A stretch of DNA of 64,000 nt from Symbiodinium natans (GCA_905221605.1 CAJNDS010002457.1:885501-949500); one strand, 5' to 3'; positions 47,564-58,012 are shown, counted from the first letter of the stretch. Numbers and translations: made by a program. Notes: generated by a model not told the origin, from the letters alone.

Positions 47564-47994
47564 TCATCATCATCATCAGCATCATCGGCATCATGTCATC
47601 ACCATCATCATCATCATCATCATGTCATCACAATATCACCACCACAAGCCCAGTGCTCAGAGCTCCCCTAACAGCCTTAACACTAAACCCCCCCCCCCCC
47701 ACAGATTTGTCTCTCCTCCGACCCAAATCCCGAGCCTCAGAACCCTGGCAAGCCGTCTTCTCGCCCAGCTGGGCAGATGGCAACAAGCCCTTAACCCCCC
47801 AAACACCCTGAACCCTACAAACCCTATGGATGTATGAACCTTGCGGTTCCCAACCCCCTAAACCCTAAGCCCTAACTAAACCCTAAATCCTAAAACCCAA
47901 ACCCTCCATCAAAAGCCTGAACCCCCCCCCCCCCCCCCCCAAAAAAAAAAAAAAAAAAAAAACGCGCCGAAGGATGGAGCACCTCATGTCTGGG

Positions 47995-48310
47995 AACCTG
48001 GCCGAAGGCTTGGCACTACGGGGGCTTTAGGGGTTTTAGGTGTTTAGGGCTTTTAGGCGTTTAGGGGTTTTAGGGGTCAGGGGGGTGTAGGGGTTTTAGG
48101 TGTTTAGGGTTTTTAGGCGTTTAGGGGTTTTAGGGGTGTAGGGGTTTAGGGGTTTAGCGGTTTAGGGGTTTAGGGGGGTTTAGGGGTTTAGGGGTTTTAG
48201 GTGTTTTAGGTGTTTAGGGGTTTTAGGGGTGCAGGGGTTTTAGGGGTTTAGCGGTTTAGGGGTTTAGGGGTTTAGGGGTTTAGGGGTTTGGGGGTTTACA
48301 GGGGTTTTAG
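47995..48310. repeat. TTTAGGGG-type minisatellite
   Basis: Units such as TTTAGGGGTTT, TTTAGGTGTTT and TTTAGGCGTTT. It looks like a diverged telomeric expansion. Confidence 0.85.
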
Positions 48311-48659
48311 ACTATAGGGCTGTTAGGGTTGAGGGTCTTAGGGTAGTTTGGGGCTTGTAGGCTTGACAGGTTTAGGGTTTAGGGTGGCTTTGGATGTGGG
48401 GGTAAACGCTCTGGGGTTTTAGGGTTCCGTGTCATTATAGGGCTTGGGGTGGTATGGTTTACGGCTTACTGGGAGTTTGCAGGGGGGGGGGTGGAAGGTC
48501 ATTGTCATGCTGTTATTACGCGGTTACACGCCCGCCAAGCCCCAAGCACCGTGCAAGCAGTTGCTAGATGCTTGTCCAAAAACCTAAACCCTAAAACCCC
48601 TAAACCTAAACCCTAAACCCTAAAACCCCTTAACCCTACTAAGTTTCACGTTTCTCCAG

Positions 48660-48718
48660 GCAACAGCCCCGAAGACTTTGCGGACCTTTGGGCTTTCACC
48701 GATCGTGTGGTGCTCAAG
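48660..48718 (+). CDS. Unassigned exon
   Basis: Acceptor ACGTTTCTCCAG, donor AAG|GCTCCT. Peptide NSPEDFADLWAFTDRVVLK. Confidence 0.55.
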
Positions 48719-48932
48719 GCTCCTGGGGTGGGGTTCAGGGTTTAGGGTTTAGGGTTTAGGGTTTAGGGTTTGCGGTTTTGTGGCTATAGAGCCCCAAGCG
48801 CCCCCAGGTAAACCAAAGCTCTGCTAGAACCTCAAACCAAATCCAGCACCCAGAGCTCAAAGCGCCCACGCCCTCTGCCTTGAAATCCAAAAGCCCGAAA
48901 CCCTAAACGCCCTGCAACCTCTTCTCAACGAG

Positions 48933-48977
48933 GAAGGCGAATCAGTGGGGGACTTCTATGGTCCCGTGCCCCTCAAG
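48933..48977 (+). CDS. Unassigned exon
   Basis: Acceptor TCAACGAG, donor AAG|GTCACT. Peptide EGESVGDFYGPVPLK. The frame stays open to 49013 (VTGGQKVYRRVSG), so the 3' end is uncertain. Confidence 0.5.
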
Positions 48978-49107
48978 GTCACTGGAGGGCAGAAGGTTTA
49001 CAGGAGAGTGTCAGGGTTTAGGGTTTAGGGTTTAGGGTCGCAGCGATGCCCCCTTAAACCGAAACCACCGTAAGGCGGGGCTTAAGATATTGCATTCAGG
49101 CATGGGG

Positions 49108-49234
49108 CCCGGATAAACTTACCCTAAGCGTGATAAGGGTCCTATCTTAGGCTATAAGTACCTTAACTACACCCTAAACCCTGAACCCTAAACCCTCAGT
49201 TGGTATAGTAGGGGAGGGGCGGCCTTCTTGGTAT
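49108..49234. mobile_element. MITE family A split by telomeric repeats
   Basis: GATAAGGGTCCTATCTTAGG...CTTAACTA, then CCCTAAA units (49173-49197), then GTTGGTATAGTAGGGG...CTTCTTGG. Confidence 0.75.
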
Positions 49235-49274
49235 CTCCACCCGAGTTCAATCGCCCAGTTCACCAAGGCTAGGC

Positions 49275-49328
49275 TATGGTAAACCCTAAACCCTAAACCC
49301 TAAACCCTAAACCCTAAACCCTAAACCC
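49275..49328. repeat. Telomeric array (CCCTAAA)
   Basis: Seven units. Confidence 0.96.
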
Positions 49329-49329
49329 A

Positions 49330-49397
49330 GGAGGTATGGGGTCAGCTCCCGGCACTCCTTCGCCTAGAGGTGTCGTCGCTTTCCTGAACCCTGCAGC
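49330..49397 (+). CDS. Possible exon
   Basis: Frame GMGSAPGTPSPRGVVAFLNP, between CCCTAAA and a C-rich low-complexity region (49400-49520). Confidence 0.35.
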
Positions 49398-49614
49398 CCC
49401 AACCCCCCCCCCCCCTAACCCTAAACCCAAAACCCTAAACCCTAAACCACACCCCCCCCACCACCCCCCCCCCCCTAAACCCCTAAACCCACCCCCCCCC
49501 CCCCCCCCCCCCCCCCAAAGAAAAAAAAACTTGAGTCCCCGAACCCTCACAGTTTAGGGTTTGGGGTTTGGGGTTTAGGGTTTAGGACCTCTTCCACATT
49601 GACTGGCTCTTTGT

Positions 49615-49697
49615 AGGGAATGCCCCCACCCCACCCCCCCACCCCGCCCCCCCACCCCCACCCCCCCACCCCACCCCCCACCCCACCCCCCCACCAG
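49615..49697. repeat. Poly-C minisatellite
   Basis: CCCCACCCC repeats. Confidence 0.9.
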
Positions 49698-49832
49698 GGT
49701 ACCTCATTAAGAACCAGTAGCCCGAAACCCTGAACCCAACAACCATGTGCCCGGTAGCCCTAAACCCTAAACCCTAAACCCTGAACCCTAAACCCTAAAC
49801 CCTAAACCCTGAACCGTACCACCATGTGCCAG

Positions 49833-49907
49833 GAATGCATATCTCACTGCAATCGGGTGCCCCGCTGCATGTCCATCGCCCATGGCCCGCATGGGTGCCA
49901 TCTCAAG
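49833..49907 (+). CDS. PAN/Apple-type domain, exon 1
   Basis: Acceptor GTGCCAG, donor AAG|GCC. Peptide ECISHCNRVPRCMSIAHGPH then GCHLK. The spacing C-x3-C-x5-C and the ending GCHLK are those of PAN/Apple modules (C-xx-x-C-xxxx-C-xxx-Y/H-xxxxxGCxLK), which bind carbohydrate or protein outside the cell. It joins 50505 in phase as CHLK|DRCV. Confidence 0.7.
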
Positions 49908-49923
49908 GCCTCCGAGCTGCAGA

Positions 49924-49960
49924 GGTTTAGGGTTTAGGGTTTAGGGTTTAGGGTTTAGGG
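49924..49960. repeat. Telomeric tract (TTTAGGG) at intron 5' end
   Basis: Five units 17 bp into intron 49908-50504. The intron's 3' end holds CCCTAAA (50330-50477). Confidence 0.95.
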
Positions 49961-49964
49961 CTTC

Positions 49965-50065
49965 AGGAGTTTCAGGAGTTTCAGGAGTTTCAGGAGTTTC
50001 AGGAGTTTCAGGAGCTTCAGGAGTTTCAGGAGTTTCAGGAGTTTCAGGAGTTTCAGGAGTTTAGG
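49965..50065. repeat. AGGAGTTTC minisatellite
   Basis: Eleven 9-bp units directly after the telomeric tract, within the same intron. Confidence 0.93.
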
Positions 50066-50329
50066 TTTTGGGTTTTTAATAGCATATCTTCATGTTTAAC
50101 TGCGCCGCAAAAACAGGCTTATCCCCCAATCCCAAAAAGAGCCGTCAACTAAGTGTTCCGGGTACTTCGACTCCAAAACCTTAAGCCCCTCAACCTAAGA
50201 ACCCTAGAAATTGTATAGACCCTCTAAACCCTATAAACCCTTGAAACCCTATGCACCATAAAGAATAAGCCTAGAAACCCTACAAACCCTATAAACCCTA
50301 AACAATAAGCCTAAAGAGTCCCCGAAGCG

Positions 50330-50477
50330 ACCCTAAACCCTAAACCCGAAACCCTAAACCCTAAACCCTAAACCCTAAGCCCTAAGCCCTAAGAACCCTA
50401 AGCCCTAAGAACCCTAAACCCTAAACCCTAAACCCTAAACCCTAAACCCTAAACCCTAAACCCTAACCCTAAACCCT
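50330..50477. repeat. Telomeric array (CCCTAAA) at intron 3' end
   Basis: About 20 units with CCCTAAG variants, ending 28 bp before the acceptor at 50504. Confidence 0.97.
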
Positions 50478-50504
50478 TCTGGTCCCTCACCATGGCGACC
50501 CCAG

Positions 50505-50583
50505 GATCGCTGCGTGTCGCCTGGCGAGGGCATGGTCCCCAAGGGCGAGCAGGGCGCAGACTACCGCACGGCCGGCGCGACAG
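50505..50583 (+). CDS. PAN/Apple-type domain, exon 2
   Basis: Acceptor GGCGACCCCAG. Peptide DRCVSPGEGMVPKGEQGADY then RTAG. (K)DRCV...(D/E)Y(R/K)T(Y/A) is the usual C-terminal strand of PAN modules. TTTAGGG units follow. Confidence 0.68.
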
Positions 50584-51190
50584 GAGGTTTTAGGGTTTAG
50601 GGTTTAGGATTTAGGCTTCAGGGCCTCTCATGCATTTTGGGAGTCCCACCTAGAGTAGTCCCAGATCAGCCGTCGCAAACATTGTGGCAGCTGAAGGATC
50701 AGGGCAATGTGCACTGCAGCCCCTGCTCCCAAAAAAAAAGGCTTTAGGGTTTCGGGTTTAGTTTTTTCGTTTGTAGGGCTTATAGTCTGCAGGGCTTTTG
50801 GGGTTTGAGTGGTTTCTAGGCATTTATAGGGCGATATAGTTTAGCTAGTGTTTAGGGTTCCGGCAAGGACAGAGCTCAGATGCAAAACGGGTTTGAAGAC
50901 AGGTAGGTTTCGGGTGTTGCGCGCTAACAAGCCTTGATTTACCCTAAGGCTCTAAGAGCTCCTATTTTTGGTTTTTGGCCCAAAGGCCTTCTCATATAAG
51001 GTTTTTGGGCTACTTTGAGCCGAAGGGTTAATTTAGCCTTATCGGGCCCTTGTTTTGGTCGGGCGCAGTTTCCTCAAGCTGAATTCACACCTAACCCTAA
51101 ACCCTATATATCCCTAAACCCTAAACCCTAAACCCTAAACCCTATATAACCCTAAACCCTAAACCCTGTATAAGTCCATGTTCTCTCACA

Positions 51191-51273
51191 TGCTGCGCCT
51201 CGAAGGTCTTCCGGAAGTCCTGCTCCCCGGTTGCGGGCAAGAAGCCGGACGATGCGCACAACACGCACATGCA
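51191..51273 (+). CDS. Unassigned exon
   Basis: Frame CCASKVFRKSCSPVAGKKPD then DAHNTHMQ. Possibly the same secreted protein. Another frame is also open. CCCTAAA tracts lie on both sides. Confidence 0.4.
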
Positions 51274-51762
51274 GGATGGTTCAACCCTAAACCCCAAACC
51301 CTAAACCCTAAACCCTAAACCTGGAGCTTCGGTTGGATTTTCGCTGGACACTGAGAGCCTGTACCTGCTATGTATATTCAACAATTTGAGGGGCTCTGTG
51401 GTCAGACTGTTAAACGGGTTTAGGGTTTAGGGTTTAGGGATACATGTACAAACCCTCATGTGCTGATGATCGCGCACTCCGCTGCCAGTTGCCCCTTCAA
51501 ACAACATGCTCGGCTTCAGCACCCTAGCGGATACCAAACCCTAAACCCTAAACCCTGAAGCAACACCGAGTAGTTGCCCCGCTTCGCCTCGTTTTTGCAC
51601 TAAGGGCTCATAGAAACCGAAGTCAACAGAACTTGGTAATCTGAGGAGCCAAACGAGACGTGATAAGCCCTCAAACCCTAAACCCCAAACCCCAAACCCC
51701 AAACCCCAAACCCCAAACCCTAAACCCTAAACCCTAAACCCTACCTTTTTTAACCCCAAGAG

Positions 51763-51846
51763 GAGCTCCAGAACATGATGGGATTCACCTTGCGAGCCTT
51801 GGAATTCTGCCTCCACTGCTTCTTGGCTCCTGGATATGGGCGATTG
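51763..51846 (+). CDS. Unassigned exon
   Basis: Acceptor CCCCAAGAG. Frame ELQNMMGFTLRALEFCLHCF then LAPGYGRLR. Hydrophobic helix. Bracketed by CCCTAAA and TTTAGGG. Confidence 0.5.
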
Positions 51847-51892
51847 AGGGGTTTAGGGTTTAGGGTTTCGGGTTTAGGGCTTAGGGCTTAGA

Positions 51893-51975
51893 AAATAATG
51901 TATTCTTCCTCATAAGGGCAATACAGGGATGAAATTTCACGTTCTACATTTTTTGCTGCGGGGTTCTTAAGCAAA
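51893..51975. mobile_element. MITE family F copy
   Basis: TATTCTTCCTCATAAGGGCAATAC ... GGGGTTCTTAAGCAAACAG. Confidence 0.6.
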
Positions 51976-52220
51976 CAGTAGAGTCAGGTCAGCTCATACT
52001 TGGAGGTTCATGGGAGTAGTTTGCACAAAGGCAGATGTAAAGCTTCGTACGGCCATACACCCATGAATCCCATGAAACTCCAAGTGCAGTTCCGGGTCTG
52101 AAGGTGCATTTCGGATGGTAGGGTTTGGGGTTTAGGGTTTAGGGGTTTAGGGTTTAGGGTTTAGGGTTTGGGGTTTGGGGTTTAGGGTTTAGGGTTTAGG
52201 TGTTTCCCAACAAACTCAGG

Positions 52221-52309
52221 AAATCCACCCTCCTCTGCGTTGGAGTAGATCGCCGAGGTACTAAGCTGGCTCACCTTCTTACGATTCTTCGGGGCGTGGT
52301 CCATACATA
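52221..52309 (+). CDS. Unassigned exon
   Basis: Acceptor CAAACTCAG. Frame STLLCVGVDRRGTKLAHLLT then ILRGVVHT to TAG. Confidence 0.45.
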
Positions 52310-52559
52310 GCCCCAAGGCCACCGGAAGGTGAGCACCCTAAGCCTATAAACCGAACCCAAACCTCAAAGCTTGAACCCTTCCAACCTTAAACTGAACCCC
52401 TAAACCCAAGCCCTAAGTCATTTACCCTAAGCCCTAAACCCTTTCCCCCACACCCAGAAGCCCCTTAACCCCAAACCCCTTAACCCTCAAACCCCTTGAA
52501 CCCTAGCCCCAAGCCCCCAAAACCCCAAAACCTAAGCCCTCAACCCTAACCCTTAACGC

Positions 52560-52985
52560 TTAACCCCGAAACCACAAAATCCTGCGCAGAGAGGCCTAAA
52601 CCCTAAACCCTCAAACCCTAAAACCCTGAAACCCAAAACCCCTAAAACCCTAAAACCCCTAAAACCCTAAACCCCCTAAAACCCCTAAAACCCTAAAACC
52701 CCCTAAAACCCTAAAACCCCCAAACCCTAACCCCCAACAACCCCTTATATCCCTCATCCCTTTTTGGTGCTTTACTGTAACTTTAGATCCTATCCTTTTT
52801 GGGTTTACTCGGTTTCTTAATAAGGCAGCTAAAAGTTTAATTTTTTGCTACCCTCCTAAGTGCAGCCAAGATCCAAACCCTAAACCCCCTAAAACCCTAA
52901 AACCCCTAAAGCCCTAAACCCCAAAAGGCCCCCAACCCCTAAAGCTTAAAACCCCCAAACCCTACTAAAACCCCCAACCCCTAAA
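52560..52985. repeat. Degenerate CCCTAAAA-type low-complexity tract
   Basis: ACCCCTAAAACCC units on both sides of a 130-bp unique insert (about 52740-52870) that has no coding. Confidence 0.8.
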
Positions 52986-53008
52986 GCTTCTATCCCCCAT
53001 CCCACTAG

Positions 53009-53070
53009 GCTTGGATGCCTCTCCCTGGCCCTTCTTGCTCAGCGAGGTGCTGGAGAACCGCGGCTATGGA
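53009..53070 (+). CDS. Unassigned exon
   Basis: Acceptor CCCACTAG. Frame LDASPWPFLLSEVLENRGYG. Good complexity, directly followed by TTTAGGG. Confidence 0.5.
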
Positions 53071-53220
53071 TTTAGGGTTTAGGGTTTAGGGTTAAGGGTT
53101 TAAGGTTAACTAGGAGACCGGGCTTAGGGTTTGGACGGATTGTAGGGTGTTTTGGTTTGAGGGTTGCTTTTCGGGGTAATCCTCTTGGAGGAAAGGTCTT
53201 GGGTTTTAGGATATTCTGTT

Positions 53221-53252
<32 letters not shown>

Positions 53253-53654
53253 GATAGCGAGAGACAGAGGGGAGTGGAAAAGACCGTGTGGTCTTGATAG
53301 GCCGTGGTGCCCTTTTTGCCATTTTGGGTTTTTGGGTGCCTGACTAAAAGTAGCCAACACCAAAGAGGGTACCGCTTGCAGCGATCATTGCCCAACACAC
53401 CATGGCCTAAACCCTAAGCCCCAAACCCGAACGGCAAACCCAAACCCCTTCCCCCCCCGCCTTCCCAGCTGCCCTAGGCCAAAACTGGGGGTTGATGTGG
53501 CATTGAAAATGGGTGTTTCGTCTCTATGGGCACTGACCCCTCTTTTTCTATGACTCAACCCCCACACCCCAAACCATAAACTCCACATGTGTTTGGTGTT
53601 TAGGGTTTAGGGTTTAGTGTTTAGGGTTTAGGATTTAAATTGGGTTTAGGGCTA

Positions 53655-53785
53655 CCCCCCACAGCTTTGTTTTTTCGAAGTGTGAGGAACTACGCCCTGG
53701 CTGTCGAGGGCCCGGACGACTTCCTTTGGCATCGTGGAGCTGGGAGGATGCCAAAACTTTGCCCAAGCCCACAAATCCGAAGGCT
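53655..53785 (+). CDS. Unassigned exon
   Basis: Acceptor CCCCACAG. Frame FFRSVRNYALAVEGPDDFLW then HRGAGRMPKLCPSP. Followed by TTTGGGG/TTTAGGG units (53785-53870). Confidence 0.5.
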
Positions 53786-53989
53786 TAGGGTTTGGGGTTT
53801 GGGGTTTAGGGTTTGGGGTTTAGGGTTGGGGTTTAGGGTTTAGGGTTTGGAGTTTGGGGTTTAGGGTTGAGGGTTGGGATGGGCGTACCCGCCAGGGCGA
53901 GCAACAGGGTAACAAGCTTCTGGGGTTTAGGGTTTGGCCTCCGGTAACACTAGAAGCTCAGAGCTTTTCTTGGCCTGCCCCAACTTTGT

Positions 53990-54120
53990 GAGCCAAACGG
54001 GGGGAGTCGAGATGAATGCCGGTGCTGGCCACCAAACGTCTTCCAAGCTTCTGGCAGGATGCTTGGCACCTCTACTCAGCCTGGGCCTGTGCCAAAAGGC
54101 CCCATGGCAACTTGTGGTCC
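53990..54120 (+). CDS. Possible exon
   Basis: Frame GGVEMNAGAGHQTSSKLLAG then CLAPLLSLGLCQ; the minus strand is also open. A family A MITE begins at its 3' end. Confidence 0.35.
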
Positions 54121-54122
54121 CA

Positions 54123-54276
54123 GTACAAGAAGGGGTCCCCCCTAGTTGCAAGTAAAGTTGTAGGGTTTGGGGTTTGGGGGTTTAGGGTTTAGGGGTCCCT
54201 AAATTGGGTTATGAGGATCCTATCTGCGGTTATAAGTCCCTTAGTTAGTATAGCAAGGGGCCCCTCCTTGTAGTCG
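54123..54276. mobile_element. MITE family A split by telomeric repeats
   Basis: GTACAAGAAGGGGTCCCCCC...AAAGTTGTAG, then TTTGGGG/TTTAGGG units (54162-54205), then the rest of the element to GGGGCCCCTCCTTGTA. Confidence 0.82.
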
Positions 54277-54715
54277 ACCAGGTAGAGACGGTGGGGAAGG
54301 TTACCCGGCATTCACCTTTGGTTCCACTACTTAACCTAAACAAGGAAGCCTGTGGCTGCTATGTGTCGACCCCAACTTAACCCAGGGCCTGTTTTGTGTT
54401 TCGGGGGAAAGGTGCTTATAGGCCCCGATATGGGTGTATAGGGGAGTTCTACTCTTGCCTCCTGCTAGTGTTTTGGCAGCGGGTAACTTTGGCAGCAGGC
54501 AGATTTTCTACCAATTGCCCACGTGACGTGGAGGCTCTCAGTCCTGATAAGGGGCAAGCTTCAGCTGGACTCCCAGCGTGCAGCTCTGCGAACGGGAACG
54601 CCCATGTTCTCCTTAAAGAATATTGAACCTTGGTGTAATTGCGAACCCTATGGGATGATACGCGGAGAAGGTCTAAACCCTAAACCCTAAGCCCTAAACC
54701 CTAAACCCTAAACGC

Positions 54716-54828
54716 AGGCGAAGAGCCGCCGAACCTAGATCCCCCTCCTGGGCTGGCGCCCCTTGGGATGCTGCCGGCTGTGCGGAGGACGCTGCTCACG
54801 ATGCAGGCGTCTGGGGAGATGTGAGCCG
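54716..54828 (+). CDS. Unassigned exon
   Basis: Acceptor AAACGCAG. Frame EEPPNLDPPPGLAPLGMLPA then VRRTLLTMQASGEM, TGA. CCCTAAA tract upstream. Confidence 0.45.
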
Positions 54829-54907
54829 TGCTATAGCGCGCTGGCAGAGGGTTTTTGATGGATGCAACTCCTCCGGTGTTTGTCGTGATTATTTTCATGA
54901 TTATTTT

Positions 54908-54969
54908 GATGATGATGATGATGATGATGATTATTGTTATTGTTATTGTTATTGTTATTGTTATTGTTA

Positions 54970-55024
<55 letters not shown>
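54908..55024. repeat. GAT / TTATTG / ATT microsatellites
   Basis: Three adjoining trinucleotide or hexanucleotide runs. Confidence 0.95.
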
Positions 55025-55028
<4 letters not shown>

Positions 55029-55161
55029 GTATGCATATATATTTTTTAATATTTATAGGTAGCTAGATAGAGAGAAAAGCGAAAGAAAGAAAGATAAAGA
55101 GAGAGAGAGAGAGAGAACAAGAGCGAAAGAAACTGATCGGGTTTGGGCACTTTGGGTGCAG

Positions 55162-55262
55162 TGGGAGGGGATGTTGGAGCGCCTTTTCACGTTGCTCGGG
55201 GTCAAATGCAGGTTCGTAGCCGGGGCATCACTGTGCAGCATGGGGCAATTAAGGTTTGGCGT
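55162..55262 (+). CDS. Unassigned exon
   Basis: Acceptor TTTGGGTGCAG. Frame EGMLERLFTLLGVKCRFVAG then ASLCSMGQLRFGVVGHVL. Confidence 0.45.
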
Positions 55263-55275
55263 CGTGGGCCATGTC

Positions 55276-55386
55276 TTAAAAGCGATGTTCCCCTTTTTCT
55301 TCCTGTCAGTCCTTCATAGGGATTATGGTACCCCCTACGATATTCTCCATTCAGGGCTGTTAGTATCAAGGAGGAATATATAGCCC
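55276..55386. mobile_element. MITE family E copy, diverged
   Basis: GCGATGTTCCCC, CAGTCCTTCATAGGGATTATGG, and AAGGAGGAATATATAGCCCAA. Confidence 0.55.
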
Positions 55387-55409
55387 AACCCCTGCGTGCT
55401 ACGTGCTGC

Positions 55410-55512
55410 ATGCCTGTGCGCATCCGAAGCCAACGCAATGTCGAGGTGCGCTGGACGCGTGGACTGGAGATGGAGGCAGAGTTCTGGAGTCTCGGCTTGC
55501 ATCTTGGGGTTC
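55410..55512 (+). CDS. Unassigned exon
   Basis: Frame PVRIRSQRNVEVRWTRGLEM then EAEFWSLGLHLGVQG. Charged beta/alpha pattern; clear coding character. Confidence 0.5.
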
Positions 55513-55698
55513 AGGGGTGTAGTGCAGGTTTTGGGGTTTAGGGTTTAGGGATTCAATGGCCTGGCCTGGTTGTTTCGGCCTTCATAGCTTTCAGGGCTAG
55601 CTCTAAAACAAAAGCATTGCTACCCACCCGTTGACCTGGGTGTGCTGTGTATCATGAGAATGTGCCCTGAGAATTGCCGAGCTTGAGGCTCATACGCT

Positions 55699-55812
55699 AA
55701 TTTTGATGTTCCCTTTGGTCCCGTGAGGAAAGGGAAGCTCTCCCTGGACCCGGAAGAGAACGTGAGCCTGGAGCGGCTGAAGACGCTTCGCTGCGCTCGG
55801 TGCGTCGTTTGA
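55699..55812 (+). CDS. Unassigned terminal exon
   Basis: Frame NFDVPFGPVRKGKLSLDPEE then NVSLERLKTLRCARCVV and TGA at 55810. An AG just before AAAGGG (55727) is an alternative acceptor. Good coding character. Confidence 0.5.
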   Translation, partial: NFDVPFGPVRKGKLSLDPEENVSLERLKTLRCARCVV

Positions 55813-56188
55813 AGGGCAAGCCCTAAACCCTCGCAGCTGAACTTGGAGCGTAGAACCTTCAAACCCTAAACCCTAAACCCTAAACCAGGAACCACAAGAG
55901 AAACAGTCCATTGCAGCAGCTACCCAAAGCCTCATACCTCGGCTGGTTCGATAAAGAAATATCTATCCATTCTTGTGGCGCCCTAAACCCTAAACCCTAA
56001 GTAACTCAAATAGAAAACTATTTCAGTATATATATATATATATTTATGGATGCCTGCAATATCTGGCTATACAACCCACAGAGGCTCGATTTTTTCTGCC
56101 GGGCTTCGGCTCATTTAGGGGTTGATGGGGTTAATGGTTCATCGTTTAGGGTTTAGGGTTTAGGGTTTAGATTATAAGTCTGCCACAG

Positions 56189-56270
56189 GCAATGGCTCGC
56201 CACCGGCATCGTGCCCTGGACACTGCCAGGGGATGATCTCTGTGGCTACGCGTCTAGTCTCACAAGAGCG
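56189..56270 (+). CDS. Unassigned exon
   Basis: Acceptor TCTGCCACAG, donor CG|GTAAAC. Peptide NGSPPASCPGHCQGMISVAT then RLVSQE. Confidence 0.5.
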
Positions 56271-56317
56271 GTAAACCTCAACCCCAAACAGTAGGGTTTA
56301 GGGTTTAGGGTCTCTCT

Positions 56318-56358
<41 letters not shown>

Positions 56359-56735
56359 GCTGTGGCACTTGGGAGATTCATTTCTTTGACCAGGGCTGCA
56401 CTACACGGTCCCACGAAGTCTTGACGATGGCTCGTGCGTGTCGGACATGTGACATGACAGAAGGAACATAAGGGAGGCAAAACGCTTGAATTGGTGCGCC
56501 ATCTAAGTTGTGATATGTGAGCCATAGCCACCAATCCTAAACCTAACCTCCAGCCTTGTCAGAAGGTGCTGGAGTTTGAAGGAAGTGTAATCACATATCC
56601 TGAGCATCCCAAGTCGTGTTTGAACATGTTTGAACTATGCGCGTAAGCCGCTTGCAGATAGATGTGGCGCTGCAAGCTTGCAAGGCATGACCAAATACGG
56701 TAGCAATCTGCAGCGGGTACGTCATCCAGCATGCA

Positions 56736-56868
56736 CGGTTGGGCCCCCTTACTCTACTAACTACAGTTGAGGGACTTAAATTGTACCCCAACCTAGGATC
56801 CTTCTAACCCAAGCATTTTAGGGCCCGTATAACTCTACTTACATCTCTAGGCGAGGCCCTCCTTCTAA
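56736..56868. mobile_element. MITE family A copy
   Basis: TTGGGCCCCCTTACTCTAC ... GGCGAGGCCCTCCTTCTA. Its right end provides the AAG before the next exon. Confidence 0.72.
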
Positions 56869-56869
56869 G

Positions 56870-56972
56870 GTTGCGGACGCTTGGCGGAGACGTGGCCCGC
56901 GACATACGGGGGGCAAGATCCCGCGCGTTCTCAATGCTGGCCCTTCAGCTTGGAAACCAAACTGACTGTGGA
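56870..56972 (+). CDS. Unassigned exon
   Basis: Acceptor TTCTAAG|G. Frame LRTLGGDVARDIRGARSRAF then SMLALQLGNQTDCG. Confidence 0.5.
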
Positions 56973-57159
56973 CCCTAAACCCTAAACCCTCCACCCTACA
57001 CCCTAAACCCTAGCCCTATAAACGCTGAACCCGTTGCCCTACAGACAGCCCCAGAACATAGGTTTCTAGGACCCAGAGTAGGCTCTTATTCCTGTTTTTT
57101 TTTTGGTGAAATCCTCTTAAGCCCTAAACACAGACAAAAGCGAAGGCACCCTACACCCC

Positions 57160-57450
57160 AAAGAACCTAAACCCTAAACCCTAAACAACCCCTCCTAAGC
57201 CCAAGAACAGCAATCCAAAGTATCCACGCAGTAGCCCGAAATCCTAAACCCTAAACAACCCCTCCAAGAGTAAGCCCTGAAAAAGCAATCCAACGTATCC
57301 ACACAGGAACCCTAAACCCTAAACCCTAAACAACCCCTCCTACTGTAAGCCCTGAAAAAGCAATCCAACGTATCCACACAGCAACCCTACACCCCAAACC
57401 CTTAACAACCCCTCCTAAGCCCTGAAACGACACAGTAACCCTAAACCCTA
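57160..57450. repeat. Tandem minisatellite with telomeric units
   Basis: Four to five copies of a 60-75-bp unit that contains CCCTAAACAACCCCTCC and GCAATCCAACGTATCCACAC. Confidence 0.85.
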
Positions 57451-57511
57451 AATCGTGCCAACAAAAAACAAAAAACAAAAAGAAGCCCCTCCAAAGCCCG
57501 ACAAAGCAATC

Positions 57512-57640
57512 CACCCTAAACCCTAAACCCTAAACCCTAAACCCTAAACCCTAAACCCTAAACCCTAAACCCTAAACCCTAAACCCTAAACCCTAAACCC
57601 TAAACCCTAAACCCTAAACCCTAAACCCTAAACCCAAAAC
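57512..57640. repeat. Telomeric array (CCCTAAA)
   Basis: Eighteen units without an error, among the longest perfect tracts here. Confidence 0.98.
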
Positions 57641-57655
57641 AAAGTATCCAAGAAG

Positions 57656-57735
57656 AGGCTCCGGCCCCTTGGCGCCGAAGCCGCTGGACTGCCAACTGGA
57701 CTCGCGGCCGACGGCGGTGAAGGAGGGGCTGTTTC
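57656..57735 (+). CDS. Unassigned exon, possibly methyltransferase N-terminal part
   Basis: Frame RLRPLGAEAAGLPTGLAADG then GEGGAVSG. It lies in order before the methyltransferase exons and could be the glycine-rich SAM loop in diverged form, but no certain match. Confidence 0.4.
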
Positions 57736-57929
57736 GGGATTTAGGGGTTGCAGGGTTTTAGGGTTTTAGGGTTTAGGGTTTTAGGGTTTAGGGTTTGGGG
57801 GTTTAGGGTTTAGGAGTTGGGTGGTTTAGGGTTTGGGGGTTGTAGGGTTTTCGGTTTATGGTTTAGGCGTTGGGGTGGGGGGGGGGGGGGTTGTAGGGTT
57901 TAGGGTTTCGGGTTTACGGTTTAGGGTAG

Positions 57930-58012
57930 GAGGGGGCGCCCCTAGTTCTAAGTAGAGGAAAAAGGACCCTTAACCATAGTTAGTATAGCAAAGGAGCCCC
58001 TCCTTGTAGGGT
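57930..58012. mobile_element. MITE family A, internally deleted
   Basis: GGGGGCGCCCCTAGTTC ... GAGCCCCTCCTTGTAGG. Confidence 0.65.

Noticed and set aside
49965-50065. A CRISPR-like array of short repeats.
   Set aside because: The 9-bp units are directly tandem without spacers, in a eukaryotic intron.
54701-55066. Ile/Thr/Asp/Tyr-rich frames on both strands.
   Set aside because: Low-complexity translation of GAT, TTATTG and ATT repeats.
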